From the NCBI RefSeq assembly GCF_019511525.1, contig NZ_JAEUAT010000001.1, positions 186,001-250,000 on the forward strand: 64,000 nucleotides of DNA, written 5' to 3'. Position 1 is the first letter of the stretch; the number at the start of each line of letters is the position of its first letter. This DNA comes from Rhizobium cauense. Lineage in GTDB: Bacteria; Pseudomonadota; Alphaproteobacteria; Rhizobiales; Rhizobiaceae. Shown one piece after another: positions 44,435 to 53,943 of the stretch. The notes beneath the pieces are model-generated. The model made no database searches and was not told the DNA's origin. It saw only the letters and a program-made list of their open reading frames with translations. Made by a program: the position numbers and the translations under genes.

Positions 44435-45369
44435 CAGGAGAGCCTCGTGCCCGATGAAAGCGGCGTTCCGCGCAGGAAGTCGGCCGCCGGCAACGGCTTG
44501 CCGCCAGCCTTTTGCAATCTGGTCAGGCGAACGGCGCCGGTACCGCAGGCAACGACGAGGTCGTCTGTCAGCAGTTCGCCGGCACTGCCGCTACCTTCTG
44601 CGAGCTCCGAGGTCAGCACCTTGACCCGCTCGGGCTTGCCGCCGATTGCCACTTCGAACCATGCACCCGGAAACGGCGACAGGCCGCGAATATGATTGTG
44701 GACGTCCGCAGCACCCCCTGAAAAGTCGATCCGCGTTTCGCCCTTGTCGATCTTGGCGGCATAGAGCACGCCGTCCGAGGGCTGTGGCGTCAACGGGAGA
44801 GCGCCTATTTCGAGCTTGACCATCGCCTCTGCCATCGCCTTGGCACCGACATGCATCAGTCTGTCATGCAACTCGCCAGCCGTGGTGTTGGCGCCGATCT
44901 CGACTTCGCTTGTGAGCGCCACCGGGCCGGTGTCGAGGCCCTTGTCCATCTTCATCACCATCATGCCGGTCTTCCGGTCACCAGCCATTATCGCCCGCTG
45001 GATCGGGGCGGCGCCCCGCCAGCGCGGCAGCAACGAGGCATGACCGTTGTAGCAGCCGTATCGGGTGCCGGTCAGGATTGCCTCCGGCAGCAGCAACCCG
45101 TAGGCCACGACAACGGCAACGTCGGCATCGTGCGCCCCGAAGCGTTCGCGCTCTTCCGGATCCTTGAAATTCACGGGCGTGAGGACGGGTATGCCAAGCA
45201 GTTCCGCCGCCTGATGCACGGGCGACTTCTGCAGATCGAGGCCGCGCCGCCCACCCGGTCGCGGTGGCTGCGTGTAAACAGCGGCGATCGTATGCCCGGC
45301 ATCGACCAGCGCACGCAAGGTCGGAACGGAGAAATCGGGGGTACCCATGAAGATGATGCGAAGCGACAT
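44434..45369 (-). CDS. fmt: Methionyl-tRNA formyltransferase
   Basis: 311 residues. N-terminal formyl-transferase domain with [17 protein letters not shown], the catalytic segment [20 protein letters not shown], and a C-terminal OB-like domain from about residue 205 ([11 protein letters not shown]). It formylates the initiator Met-tRNA using 10-formyl-THF. It lies 102 bases downstream of def, which removes the formyl group, on the same strand. Confidence 0.97.
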   Translation of the reverse strand: MSLRIIFMGTPDFSVPTLRALVDAGHTIAAVYTQPPRPGGRRGLDLQKSPVHQAAELLGIPVLTPVNFKDPEERERFGAHDADVAVVVAYGLLLPEAILTGTRYGCYNGHASLLPRWRGAAPIQRAIMAGDRKTGMMVMKMDKGLDTGPVALTSEVEIGANTTAGELHDRLMHVGAKAMAEAMVKLEIGALPLTPQPSDGVLYAAKIDKGETRIDFSGGAADVHNHIRGLSPFPGAWFEVAIGGKPERVKVLTSELAEGSGSAGELLTDDLVVACGTGAVRLTRLQKAGGKPLPAADFLRGTPLSSGTRLS

Positions 45370-45471
45370 TTTATCCCGCCATGTGACAGGTCCTTACCCG
45401 TCTTCAAATGGGTTTCCGAGCCGTCCGATCGTGATCGGCGCCCTGCAAGCCGGCTATCGGCACAGGCGCAA

Positions 45472-45990
45472 TTAAAGCGCCTTTGCCGACTTCGCTGCCT
45501 TGGTGAATTTCTTGATCACCATATCCCGCTTGAGGCGAGAGATGTGGTCGATGAAAAGCACGCCATTCAGATGGTCGATCTCGTGCTGCAAGCAGGTAGC
45601 GAGAAGGCCGTCGGCTTCAACGGTCTGATCCTTGCCGTCACGATCGAGATACTTGACCGTAACGGTCGCAGGGCGCTCGACTTCGGCATAGTAGTCAGGA
45701 ATGGAAAGACATCCCTCCTCATACACCGAGCGCTCGTCTGACGAGGCAACGATCTCCGGGTTGAGGAAGACGAGCGGTTGCTTCTCTTCCCCTTCGCGAG
45801 AAACATCGATCACGAGCATGCGGCGCGGCACGCCGATCTGGATGGCAGCAAGGCCGATGCCTGGGGCGTCGTACATGGTTTCAAGCATGTCGTCGGCAAG
45901 ACGCTGAAGATCGGCGTCGACACGCTCGATCGGCTTGGAAACCTGACGAAGCAGCGGATCGGGGAGAATGATGAGTGGCTTGATGGTCAT
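45472..45990 (-). CDS. def: Peptide deformylase
   Basis: 172 residues from the ATG preceded by GGGAACGCC; an ATG 18 bases upstream is less likely. All three deformylase motifs are intact: [21 protein letters not shown] (metal-ligand Cys) and [12 protein letters not shown] (two His ligands and the catalytic Glu). It removes N-formyl from new proteins. Lies upstream of fmt in the order def-fmt-truA-arsC. Confidence 0.97.
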   Translation of the reverse strand: MTIKPLIILPDPLLRQVSKPIERVDADLQRLADDMLETMYDAPGIGLAAIQIGVPRRMLVIDVSREGEEKQPLVFLNPEIVASSDERSVYEEGCLSIPDYYAEVERPATVTVKYLDRDGKDQTVEADGLLATCLQHEIDHLNGVLFIDHISRLKRDMVIKKFTKAAKSAKAL

Positions 45991-46087
45991 GGCGTTCCCA
46001 TAACGCATCTTTTTCCAGGATGGAATTATCCGGCAGGCGGGTGGAGCGCTTTTTTACGCCCCAGCCCGGAATTTTGCCGCATTCCCG

Positions 46088-47584
46088 TCAGGCAGCGCGG
46101 CGTGGAGCGGCCATCGATCGATGCTCGACGCCGGTCCGGAAGCGCTGCAGCAGTGCAACCAGGTTGTCGACCTCACCGCGAAGACGCCGGGTTTCGGCAG
46201 AGGTGTTCTCGACCATGCCGGAGTTCTGCTGTGTGATCGTGTCCATGTTGCGGATGGCGACGCTGACCTCGTTGACGCCTGTCGCCTGATCGCGTGCAGC
46301 CGCTGCGATATCGGCCACGAAGCGGTTGATGATGTCGATGCGGTTGATCATGTCGCTCAGAGCCTCACCGGTGCTGCTGACGATGTCGACGCCTTCATTG
46401 ACCTGAGCCGAGCTTTCGGAAATCAGGTTCTTGATCTCCTTGGCCGCATCCGCCGTGCGTTGTGCGAGCTGGCGCACTTCCTGTGCGACAACGGCAAAGC
46501 CCTTGCCCGCCTCGCCGGCACGCGCCGCTTCGACACCGGCGTTCAGCGCCAGCAGGTTCGTCTGGAATGCGATCTCATCAATCACGCCGATGATCTTCGC
46601 GATCTCGGTCGACGATTTTTCGATCCCGGCCATCGCGGAAACGGCACTCGTGACGAGTTCGCCCGAGTTCTTCGCCTTCTGCTGCGTCTCGCGGACGGCG
46701 CCTGATGCCTTCTCGGCATTTGCCGCGGTCTGGCCGACGCTGACGGAGAGCTGCTGCAGCGCCGCCGAGCTTTCCTCGACGCCGGCTGCCTGCTGGGCCG
46801 TGCGCAGGGCAAGGTCATCCGATGCCTTGGCGATCACGTCCGTACCCCGCAGTATTTCACCCGACGTTGCCCGAACCGAAGCAAAGGACGTCCGCAATGC
46901 CGCGACAGCACGGTTGTAGTCGTCGGCCATGGCTTTGAAGTTGCCGGGAAGGTCTGGCGGCAGAGTAGCCTCGAGGTCGCCGTTCGACAGCGCTTCCAGG
47001 CCGCGGCGAAGATGATCGAGCGCGATGGCCTGATCCTGCTCGGCCTTGGCCCGCTCCTCCTCCAGCTTCTTGCGCTTCTCTTCAAGCGCTTCGAGATAAA
47101 CCGAGATCGAATAGTCCATATCGAGCATCGCGGCCTTGATGACTGCGGCGAGCTTCTCGGCCAGCACCTTGCCCTGCTGCTTGGCAAACATCGAGGGCCA
47201 CTGCTTGGCCATGAGCCCCTTGACGAGGTCGCTCATCAGCAGCGCATAGCCGCCTATATACCAGCGCGGCTCGAGGCCGATACGGGCGTGCGTCTTGCCG
47301 ACGGCGACAACGCCTTTCACATAAGATTCGTCGAAGTTGCCGCCGGCCAGATTGGCCCAGTGGTCTTCCTGGCGCTTCTTGGCATGCCCCATATGCGCCT
47401 TGTCGGAAAAGAAACTCGCCACCTCTGATGTCTTCGCCAGCTTCGCGTAGAACTTGTCGAGGGCGCCGCCGAGCAGCTCGGAGATCGTCGGACGCATCTC
47501 GCGCAACGCTGCACGAGCTGCATCGTCCAGCTCGATGAAATCGAGGCGTTGCTTGAGCGCGCTATCGGACTGCTGGCTGGTCAT
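46088..47584 (-). CDS. Globin-coupled cytosolic chemoreceptor (HemAT / IcpA type)
   Basis: 498 residues from ATG 47584 ([10 protein letters not shown]); the ATG 87 bases upstream lacks a ribosome site. Residues ~10-170 are a sensor globin, with proximal His99 in the motif [19 protein letters not shown] coiled coil ([19 protein letters not shown]) links it to a HAMP-like segment and the MA domain with the invariant hairpin tip [14 protein letters not shown]. No TM helices and no NWEEF tail. It should sense oxygen or another gas by heme and signal to CheA; rhizobial IcpA has this layout. Confidence 0.92.
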   Translation of the reverse strand: MTSQQSDSALKQRLDFIELDDAARAALREMRPTISELLGGALDKFYAKLAKTSEVASFFSDKAHMGHAKKRQEDHWANLAGGNFDESYVKGVVAVGKTHARIGLEPRWYIGGYALLMSDLVKGLMAKQWPSMFAKQQGKVLAEKLAAVIKAAMLDMDYSISVYLEALEEKRKKLEEERAKAEQDQAIALDHLRRGLEALSNGDLEATLPPDLPGNFKAMADDYNRAVAALRTSFASVRATSGEILRGTDVIAKASDDLALRTAQQAAGVEESSAALQQLSVSVGQTAANAEKASGAVRETQQKAKNSGELVTSAVSAMAGIEKSSTEIAKIIGVIDEIAFQTNLLALNAGVEAARAGEAGKGFAVVAQEVRQLAQRTADAAKEIKNLISESSAQVNEGVDIVSSTGEALSDMINRIDIINRFVADIAAAARDQATGVNEVSVAIRNMDTITQQNSGMVENTSAETRRLRGEVDNLVALLQRFRTGVEHRSMAAPRRAA

Positions 47585-47779
47585 CTTGTCTCTGCTTTGT
47601 GCTTGATGCTGAACGGAAAATTTGAGCAGAGCTTTTGCCGAATATAGTTGAGCAATGGTTAAATGGGCCACTCATTTGTCAGCTATTGTTTGTTCGCCGC
47701 CCTGGTGAGCGCCAAGACGGCCTGTGAACTGTTCACGTTTTGATCTAGCCATTGCATTTGAGTTTGTTATGCTGACCAA

Positions 47780-49006
47780 ATGAACACCAACTCTGAGTCG
47801 CTCCTCCTTGTCCTGTCCCACATCAGCCCCGCCGCACTGGCGCTGGCCGGTGGCGTCGTCTCCGCGATGATCCTGCTTTTGATCCTCCTCCTTGTCCGCA
47901 GCGGGCAAGTGCGGCGCGAGCAAGCCGAGGTCGCGAGCATGCGCGCCGCCGAGACGGATGCCCGCATGGCCGAACTCCTGAAGATCCAGGCCGAGATGCA
48001 CGGGCGAATGTCGACGATGGCCGAGGTGTTCGGCTCGAGGCAGTCCGAATTGAACCAGGCGATCAACCAGCGCCTGGACGGAATGTCGCAAAGGGTCAGC
48101 ACGACGATCAGCGAGCAGACGAAGTCGACGCACGAGAACCTGCAACGGCTGCAAGAGCGCCTCGCCGTCATCGACGCGGCGCAGAACAACATCCAGACAC
48201 TGGCGAAGGACGTCGTCGGTCTGCAGGCAATCCTCTCCAACAAGCAGACACGCGGGGCCTTCGGCCAATCGCGCATGGAGACGATCGTCGCCGACGGCTT
48301 GCCGATGGGCGCCTATGCATTCCAGCAGACGCTGTCGAACGGCTCGCGCCCGGACTGCACGATCCGCATGCCGAACGGCGCGCCGCCGCTGGTGATCGAT
48401 GCGAAATTCCCGCTTGAAGCGTGGAATGCGATCCGCGACGCCGGCGGGCCTGACGGAGCCAAGCTCGCCTCGCAGCAGTTCCGTCGCGACATGGAGACGC
48501 ATATCCGGGATATCTCCGAGAAGTACCTGATCCAGGGGGAGACGCAGGACACGGCCTTCATGTTCGTGCCATCGGAATCGATATTCGCGGAGATCCACGA
48601 GAACTTTGAAGCGATCGTGCAGAAGGCGCATCGGTCCCGCGTCGTCATCGTTTCGCCTTCGCTGCTGATGCTCTCCATCCAGGTCATTCAGGCAGTGCTC
48701 AAGGACCAGCGGATGCGAGCACAGGCACATGTCATCCAGGGCGAGGTTGCGAACCTGATGGACGACCTCGGCCGCCTGGACGAACGCGTCCGCAAGCTGC
48801 AAAGCCACTTTTCGATGGCTCAACGGGATGTCGACCAAATCCTCACGTCCACCGACAAGCTCACCAAGCGCGGCGCAAAGATCGAGGCCCTCGAATTCGA
48901 GGGCGGCGATACCAGCAAGGCCGCGGCGCGCGACAACGACTCCTCGCCGAAATCCGTCGACAGCCGCAGTGGACTTCTCAAGCTGAGAGTAGTTGACGAC
49001 GAGTAA
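47780..49006 (+). CDS. rmuC: DNA recombination protein RmuC
   Basis: 408 residues. One N-terminal TM helix (ALALAGGVVSAMILLLILLL), a long coiled-coil (~45-150), then the RmuC nuclease-like domain with GAFGQSRME, PPLVIDAKFPLEAW (PD-(D/E)xK-type acidic and Lys residues) and FMFVPSESIFAEIHE. RmuC limits inversions between short inverted repeats. It is divergent from the globin-coupled receptor and lies near def, its usual neighbour in rhizobia; here the receptor lies between them. Confidence 0.93.
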   Translation: MNTNSESLLLVLSHISPAALALAGGVVSAMILLLILLLVRSGQVRREQAEVASMRAAETDARMAELLKIQAEMHGRMSTMAEVFGSRQSELNQAINQRLDGMSQRVSTTISEQTKSTHENLQRLQERLAVIDAAQNNIQTLAKDVVGLQAILSNKQTRGAFGQSRMETIVADGLPMGAYAFQQTLSNGSRPDCTIRMPNGAPPLVIDAKFPLEAWNAIRDAGGPDGAKLASQQFRRDMETHIRDISEKYLIQGETQDTAFMFVPSESIFAEIHENFEAIVQKAHRSRVVIVSPSLLMLSIQVIQAVLKDQRMRAQAHVIQGEVANLMDDLGRLDERVRKLQSHFSMAQRDVDQILTSTDKLTKRGAKIEALEFEGGDTSKAAARDNDSSPKSVDSRSGLLKLRVVDDE

Positions 49007-49054
49007 GCCCTTCGGGCAGTGTCGCGCCCAAGAAAAGCATTGGACGGGACACCC

Positions 49055-49954
49055 ATGATCACAGTTTTCGGCTCCATCAACATGGACCTCATCGCCACCA
49101 CTGCGCGCCTGCCGAAACCCGGCGAGACGGTTGCCGGAAACGGGTTCTCGACTGCCGCAGGCGGCAAGGGCGCCAACCAGGCGCTTGCTGCACGACGCGC
49201 CGGACGCATCGTTCACATGGCGGGAGCCGTCGGTCGCGATGGGTTTGCCGGGCCTGCGCTCGCGTTGCTGAAGGAGGCCGGCACGAGGCTCGACACGGTC
49301 AAGCAGGTCGACGAGCCGACGGGAACCGCGCTGATCCTCGTTGGCGGTGACGGTGAGAACATGATTGCCGTTGTGCCCGGCGCAAACGGCACGATGACGC
49401 CCGGCGATGCCAATGCAGCCGTGGCCGGCATGAGCAAGGGCGACATCCTGATGCTTCAACTCGAAGTGCCGGTTCCGGCCGTCGAGCGCGCGCTTGCCGA
49501 CGCCCATGCCAAGGGCGTCACGACCGTTCTCAACCTTGCCCCACTGATCGATGATGCGCCACGCCTTGGCCGACTTGCCGACATCGTGATCGCGAACGAG
49601 ACCGAGTTCGAGCGCCTCGCCGGCCAGGAAAACATGGGCGCTGCTGATCGCGAAGCCGCGCTGAAGCGGCTCAATGCCGAAACCGGGCAGACCCTGATCG
49701 TGACGCTCGGGGCAGACGGCGTCATCGCGATCCGTGACGGTATCCTTTTCCGCGCCAAAGGCTTGAAGATCGAGCCCGTCGACACGGTCGGCGCCGGCGA
49801 CACGTTCTGCGGCTACTTCGCGGCAAGCCTGGATGAGGGGCTGGATTTCGAAGCTTCTCTCCGGCGCGCGGCTGTCGCCGGGTCGCTGGCCTGCCTCAAG
49901 CAAGGCGCTCAGCCGTCGATCCCGTCGAGCGCCGAAGTCGCAAAAGCGCTATAG
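49055..49954 (+). CDS. rbsK: Ribokinase
   Basis: 299 residues, PfkB family. NMDLIATTARLPKPGETV, AAGGKGANQALAARRAG (signature 1, ribose contacts) and VDTVGAGDTFCGYFAASL (signature 2 with the catalytic Asp) match RbsK closely. It phosphorylates ribose to ribose-5-phosphate. There is no adjacent ribose transporter; FrcBCA, which in S. meliloti also takes ribose, lies 32 kb away in this window. ATG 49055 is 49 bases past the rmuC stop. Confidence 0.92.
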   Translation: MITVFGSINMDLIATTARLPKPGETVAGNGFSTAAGGKGANQALAARRAGRIVHMAGAVGRDGFAGPALALLKEAGTRLDTVKQVDEPTGTALILVGGDGENMIAVVPGANGTMTPGDANAAVAGMSKGDILMLQLEVPVPAVERALADAHAKGVTTVLNLAPLIDDAPRLGRLADIVIANETEFERLAGQENMGAADREAALKRLNAETGQTLIVTLGADGVIAIRDGILFRAKGLKIEPVDTVGAGDTFCGYFAASLDEGLDFEASLRRAAVAGSLACLKQGAQPSIPSSAEVAKAL

Positions 49955-50172
49955 GGCAATTCCTCCCGCGACATGCTGCGTGAGCTTGGCGCGTACGCGG
50001 TCGATTTTCATTGGATTTCATTCAAATTTAAGAGGTTTCCAGCGATGGTCCAGCCATCGCCGGGCCTCTCCCAGGGGCTGGCTTCTATAACGGCTGCTCC
50101 ATGACGGGGCGACGCCTCGTCCCCTGTGTCGATGAATGCCCGTTCGGCACATCCTTGCTCCCCGAGGAATCC

Positions 50173-52512
50173 ATGTTCATCTCTCGCATGAAATCGCTTG
50201 CAGCCAAGCTTATCCTCATTACCGGCGTTGCCATCGCGCTCGTCCTCCTCGTTTCCAACTTCTTCCTGATTGGCGAGACGCGTAGCCGCGTCCAGAGCCT
50301 CACCATGGATCAGGCCAATCTTGAAGCGAAGGCGATCGCCAACGAGGTTGCGTCCTCGGTTGGCGAACTTGCGGGAGCGGCGCGCTCCATGGCCGGCACG
50401 ATCGGCCGCGGTCAGGAAGGCAAGTATCTTGACCGCAAGGCCGTTGTCGACATGCTGAAGGCGAACGTCGAGCGCAACCAGTTCGCGTTCGGCAGCTGGT
50501 TTGCCGAAGAGCCGAACGCCTTCGACGGTCAGTCGCCGTCCATGGCCGGCAAGGTCGATTTCGGCGCAGCGAAAGATGGTACTTTCAACCCCTACTGGAC
50601 GAAGAGCAAGGACGGCGGCTTTAGCTTCTCGACCTTCGATTCCGACTACAAGGCTGCCTGGTACGCGCTCGCTGCTCAGAGCAAGAAGGGTGCGCTGTCG
50701 CCGCCATATGCGGAAACGACGACCGGTGAAAACACCGCCATGACCTCGATCGCCTATCCCGTCATGTCAGGTGGCAAGCTGATCGGCGTCAGCGGCGTCG
50801 ACATTTCGCTGAAATCACTGCGCGACAAGCTCTCGACACTTCATCCGTTCGGCTCCGGTCGCGTCACGTTGCTCTCGCAGACGGGGAAATGGATTGTCGC
50901 ACCGATCCCGGACCTCTCGATGAAAGATTATGACGGCGAAGGCGCCGACGCCGTGAAGAGCGCGCTGTCGACCCTGCAGCCCGCTGTCGTCAAGGATCTG
51001 GCCTACGACGGTTACGAACCCTTCGACCGTGTTGTCTATCCCTTCGCCCTGCCCGACGTAAACACCACATGGGTTATCCTCGTCGATGTGCCGCACACGG
51101 CCATTAACGCGCCGGTTCAGGATCAGACCTTCATGATGGTCGTCGCGGGCATCCTGGTGCTTGCTGCCGTCATGATCGCCCTCTACTTCGCGGTCCGCGC
51201 CTTCGTTCAGCGCCCGATTGGCGGCCTTGTTGCCAGCGTCAAGGCACTCAGCGACGGCAAGTACGAAAAGCCCGTTGCCGGCCAGGATCGCGCCGATGAG
51301 ATCGGCTCGGTTGCCAAGGCCCTCGAGGGCTTCCGCTTTGCACTCGCCGACACGCAGCGCCTTGAAGCCGAAGCCAACAACCAACGCGACGCCGCCGAAG
51401 CGGAGCGCGGTCGGTCTGAAACAGAGCGCCAGCAATCGGTCACACTCCAGCGCCATATCGTTGCCATCGTCGGCTCGGGCCTGTCCGAGCTGTCTCAGGG
51501 CAATCTCGGCCACCGCATCACCGAGGAGTTTCCGGGCGAGTACGCCAAGCTGAAGCAGGACTTCAACGCAGCGCTCGAAAGCCTCGAGGAGACCATCAAC
51601 ACGATGAACCTCAGCGTTGTGAACATCGGCTCCGGCACAAGCGAGATCAGCGGTAGCGCCTCCGATCTTGCCAAGCGTACCGAGCAACAGGCTGCAAGCC
51701 TGGAAGAGACGGCCGCAGCGCTCAACGAGCTCACCGCACAGGTCAACTCGAGCGCCGAGAATGCGCGTACCGCGGCTGACAACGTCAACCTCGCCTGTGA
51801 AGATGCCGAGAAGTCGGGCGAAGTGGTCCGCAAGGCGATCGCTTCCATGCAGGGCATCGAGCAGTCCTCTACCGAGGTCTCGCGCATCATCGGCGTCATC
51901 GACGAGATCGCATTCCAGACCAACCTGCTGGCACTGAACGCCGGTGTCGAAGCTGCCCGTGCTGGCGAAGCAGGCAAGGGCTTTGCGGTCGTCGCTCAGG
52001 AAGTTCGCGAGCTGGCACAGCGGTCCGCCAATGCCGCCAAGGAGATCAAGACGCTCATCAACACCTCGGCCGTCCAGGTCAAGGAGGGTGTCGATCTGGT
52101 CGGCAGAGCCGGCGACACTCTGCACAAGATCTCCGAGCAGGTCATGGGTATCAACGGCCTCATTCGCCAGATCTCGGCATCTGCAAGCGAACAGGCAATT
52201 GGCCTCAAGGAAATCAACCAGGCCATGAACCAGATGGACCAGGTTACCCAGCAGAATGCTGCGATGGTCGAGGAGACGACGGCGGCAAGCGTCACGCTCA
52301 ACGATGAGGCCCAGACGCTGAAGCAACTCGTCACGCGCTTCCGGGTCTCCGGCTCAAGCCATGCCTCGGCGCTGCGCTCGACGGCTCAGCAGATGCGTGC
52401 GCCGACTGCAGCACCGACCTATCGGCAGGCCGCAACACCAGCACCACGTCGTGCGGTTCCCCAGACACATGGCTCGGCAGCGCTTGCCCAGGACAACTGG
52501 GAAGAATTCTAA
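50173..52512 (+). CDS. Cache-domain methyl-accepting chemotaxis protein
   Basis: 779 residues; ATG preceded by GAGGAATCC. TM1 (KLILITGVAIALVLLVSNFF), a large periplasmic double-Cache ligand domain (~40-330) with FGSWFAEEPNAFDG and YWTKSKDGG, and YPVMSGGKLIGVSGVDISL, then TM2 (~345-368), HAMP, and the MA signalling domain with [14 protein letters not shown]. Ends NWEEF, a CheR/CheB docking tail. dCache receptors usually bind amino acids, amines or carboxylates; the ligand is not predictable. Terminator follows. Confidence 0.94.
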   Translation: MFISRMKSLAAKLILITGVAIALVLLVSNFFLIGETRSRVQSLTMDQANLEAKAIANEVASSVGELAGAARSMAGTIGRGQEGKYLDRKAVVDMLKANVERNQFAFGSWFAEEPNAFDGQSPSMAGKVDFGAAKDGTFNPYWTKSKDGGFSFSTFDSDYKAAWYALAAQSKKGALSPPYAETTTGENTAMTSIAYPVMSGGKLIGVSGVDISLKSLRDKLSTLHPFGSGRVTLLSQTGKWIVAPIPDLSMKDYDGEGADAVKSALSTLQPAVVKDLAYDGYEPFDRVVYPFALPDVNTTWVILVDVPHTAINAPVQDQTFMMVVAGILVLAAVMIALYFAVRAFVQRPIGGLVASVKALSDGKYEKPVAGQDRADEIGSVAKALEGFRFALADTQRLEAEANNQRDAAEAERGRSETERQQSVTLQRHIVAIVGSGLSELSQGNLGHRITEEFPGEYAKLKQDFNAALESLEETINTMNLSVVNIGSGTSEISGSASDLAKRTEQQAASLEETAAALNELTAQVNSSAENARTAADNVNLACEDAEKSGEVVRKAIASMQGIEQSSTEVSRIIGVIDEIAFQTNLLALNAGVEAARAGEAGKGFAVVAQEVRELAQRSANAAKEIKTLINTSAVQVKEGVDLVGRAGDTLHKISEQVMGINGLIRQISASASEQAIGLKEINQAMNQMDQVTQQNAAMVEETTAASVTLNDEAQTLKQLVTRFRVSGSSHASALRSTAQQMRAPTAAPTYRQAATPAPRRAVPQTHGSAALAQDNWEEF

Positions 52513-52535
52513 GCCGCGTTGGACTGCTTGAAACG

Positions 52536-52567
52536 AAAAAGGCGCCTGAGCAATCAGGCGCCTTTTT
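52536..52567 (+). terminator. Bidirectional terminator between the receptor and ptsN
   Basis: Long perfect stem AAAAAGGCGCCTGA / TCAGGCGCCTTTTT with a 4-nt loop. T runs occur on both strands, so it can end both the plus-strand receptor and the minus-strand ptsN message. Confidence 0.92.
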
Positions 52568-52585
52568 CAATGGAATGTCGAATGC

Positions 52586-53050
52586 TCAGGCTGCGTTCGA
52601 GGTCTGCTCCTCGTTGAGGAACGCATAGATCGCCGAAGCGGAGTCCGTCGCGCGAAGCTTGGCAACGAGATCATGGTCGCGCAGCACGCGAGCAATGCGC
52701 GACAGAGCCTTGAGGTGATCCGCACCCGCGCCTTCGGGCGCGAGCAGCAGGAACACCAGATCCACCGGCTGATCGTCGAGAGCCTCGAAATCGACCGGCT
52801 GGTCAAGTCGCGCGAAGATGCCAACGATAGAATGGACGCTTGCAAGCTTACCGTGCGGTATCGCGATGCCGTTACCGACGCCGGTCGAGCCAAGGCGCTC
52901 GCGCTGCAGGACAACATCGAAGATTTCCCGCTCCGAAAGCCCGGTGACTTTCGACGCCTTTGCAGCCAATTCCTGGAGGAGCTGTTTCTTGGAATTTACC
53001 CTGAGGGCGGGAATGATCGCATTTTGCTGCAGCAAATCTGCCAATGCCAT
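52586..53050 (-). CDS. ptsN: Nitrogen-regulatory PTS protein EIIA(Ntr)
   Basis: 154 residues from the ATG preceded by AAGGAAAATAAA; the longer frame adds 37 unrelated residues. The phospho-accepting His66 is in NGIAIPHGKL, and the PTS EIIA type 2 fold is evident (VFLLLAPEGAGADHLKALSR). PtsN takes phosphate from the EI(Ntr)-NPr chain and controls potassium and nitrogen or carbon functions. It is downstream of hpf and rpoN, the usual rpoN neighbourhood. Confidence 0.95.
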   Translation of the reverse strand: MALADLLQQNAIIPALRVNSKKQLLQELAAKASKVTGLSEREIFDVVLQRERLGSTGVGNGIAIPHGKLASVHSIVGIFARLDQPVDFEALDDQPVDLVFLLLAPEGAGADHLKALSRIARVLRDHDLVAKLRATDSASAIYAFLNEEQTSNAA

Positions 53051-53114
53051 TTTATTTTCCTTCTGCGCCAAGAGAGGGAGAGCGGCAGCGTCACTGCCGC
53101 CCTTCGCCTTGATC

Positions 53115-53690
53115 TCAGCTTTTGATGCTGGCTGCATCGATCCAGCCAATGTTACCATCATGCCGACGGTAAACGATGTTCAGTTGTTCCTTGCCTGGGC
53201 TGCGAAACAGCAGCAGCGGCTCATCCGTCATGTCGAGCGCCATCACGGCGGTCGCGACGGACATTGTTTTCAGTTGCTTGGTGCTTTCAGCGACAATCGC
53301 CGGCGCGAAGTCATCCGGGATCTCGTCTTCGTGGTCCGACATGCCATCCATCACGGTATAGGCAACTTCCGCAGAACCATTCTGGTGATTTCCGGCGTAG
53401 TGATCCTTCAGCTTGCGCTTGTAGCGACGAAGACGCTTCTCGATCCGTTCGGAAGCGGCATCGAAGGCCAACTGCGGATCCATCGCCTCTCCGGCGGCAT
53501 GCAGCACGACTCCACTATCGAGGTGGAGCTTGCAGTCGGCGGAAAAGCGAGCGTTGGCCTTATGCACGATCACTTGACCAGAATACCCTCCGTCGAAGTA
53601 TTTCGTGACGGCCACACCGATTTGGTCCTCAATCCGCTGACGGAACGAGTCACCAATTTCCATATGTTTACCGGATACACGCACACTCAT
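53115..53690 (-). CDS. hpf: Long ribosome hibernation promoting factor
   Basis: 191 residues from the ATG at 53690 (MSVRVSGKHMEIGDSFRQRI). N-terminal S30AE domain (~1-100) with the basic ERIEKRLRRYKRKLKDHY helix, a linker, and the C-terminal long-HPF dimerisation domain (~130-185, MALDMTDEPLLLFRSPGKEQ, YRRHDGNIGWID). Long HPF joins two 70S ribosomes into 100S dimers in stationary phase. It lies between rpoN and ptsN on the same strand. Confidence 0.95.
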   Translation of the reverse strand: MSVRVSGKHMEIGDSFRQRIEDQIGVAVTKYFDGGYSGQVIVHKANARFSADCKLHLDSGVVLHAAGEAMDPQLAFDAASERIEKRLRRYKRKLKDHYAGNHQNGSAEVAYTVMDGMSDHEDEIPDDFAPAIVAESTKQLKTMSVATAVMALDMTDEPLLLFRSPGKEQLNIVYRRHDGNIGWIDAASIKS

Positions 53691-53943
53691 GGAGTTTCCC
53701 TTCTTATCATGGTTTGCGAGTACCAGTTTACGCCAAGGCTCACCCTCATCCAAGCACTTCGCGCGATCCCAAGCAAGATCGACCAAAGTTCCCGGCTTCA
53801 GGCCTCCTGAGACTGATGGGGATAACTTCCAGCGCTGTCCACAGCGACAATTGCGGCGCGCTTCTAGCCAGAAGTTACCAAAATGTCAACAGATGCACTC
53901 ATAAGAATTCACGCATACACGCAGAGGTCGCCTCAAACAGCCA

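Noticed and set aside
47672..49903. 743-codon open frame antisense to rmuC and rbsK
   Set aside because: Spans two well-supported plus-strand genes and their gap; no domain or start signal.
49955..50172. Possible small RNA or regulatory hairpins between rbsK and the Cache receptor
   Set aside because: Short hairpins such as GATGG/CCATC are weak and there is no terminator or clear promoter.
50815..52326. 503-codon open frame antisense to the Cache chemoreceptor
   Set aside because: Shadow of the MA and HAMP domain coding sequence.
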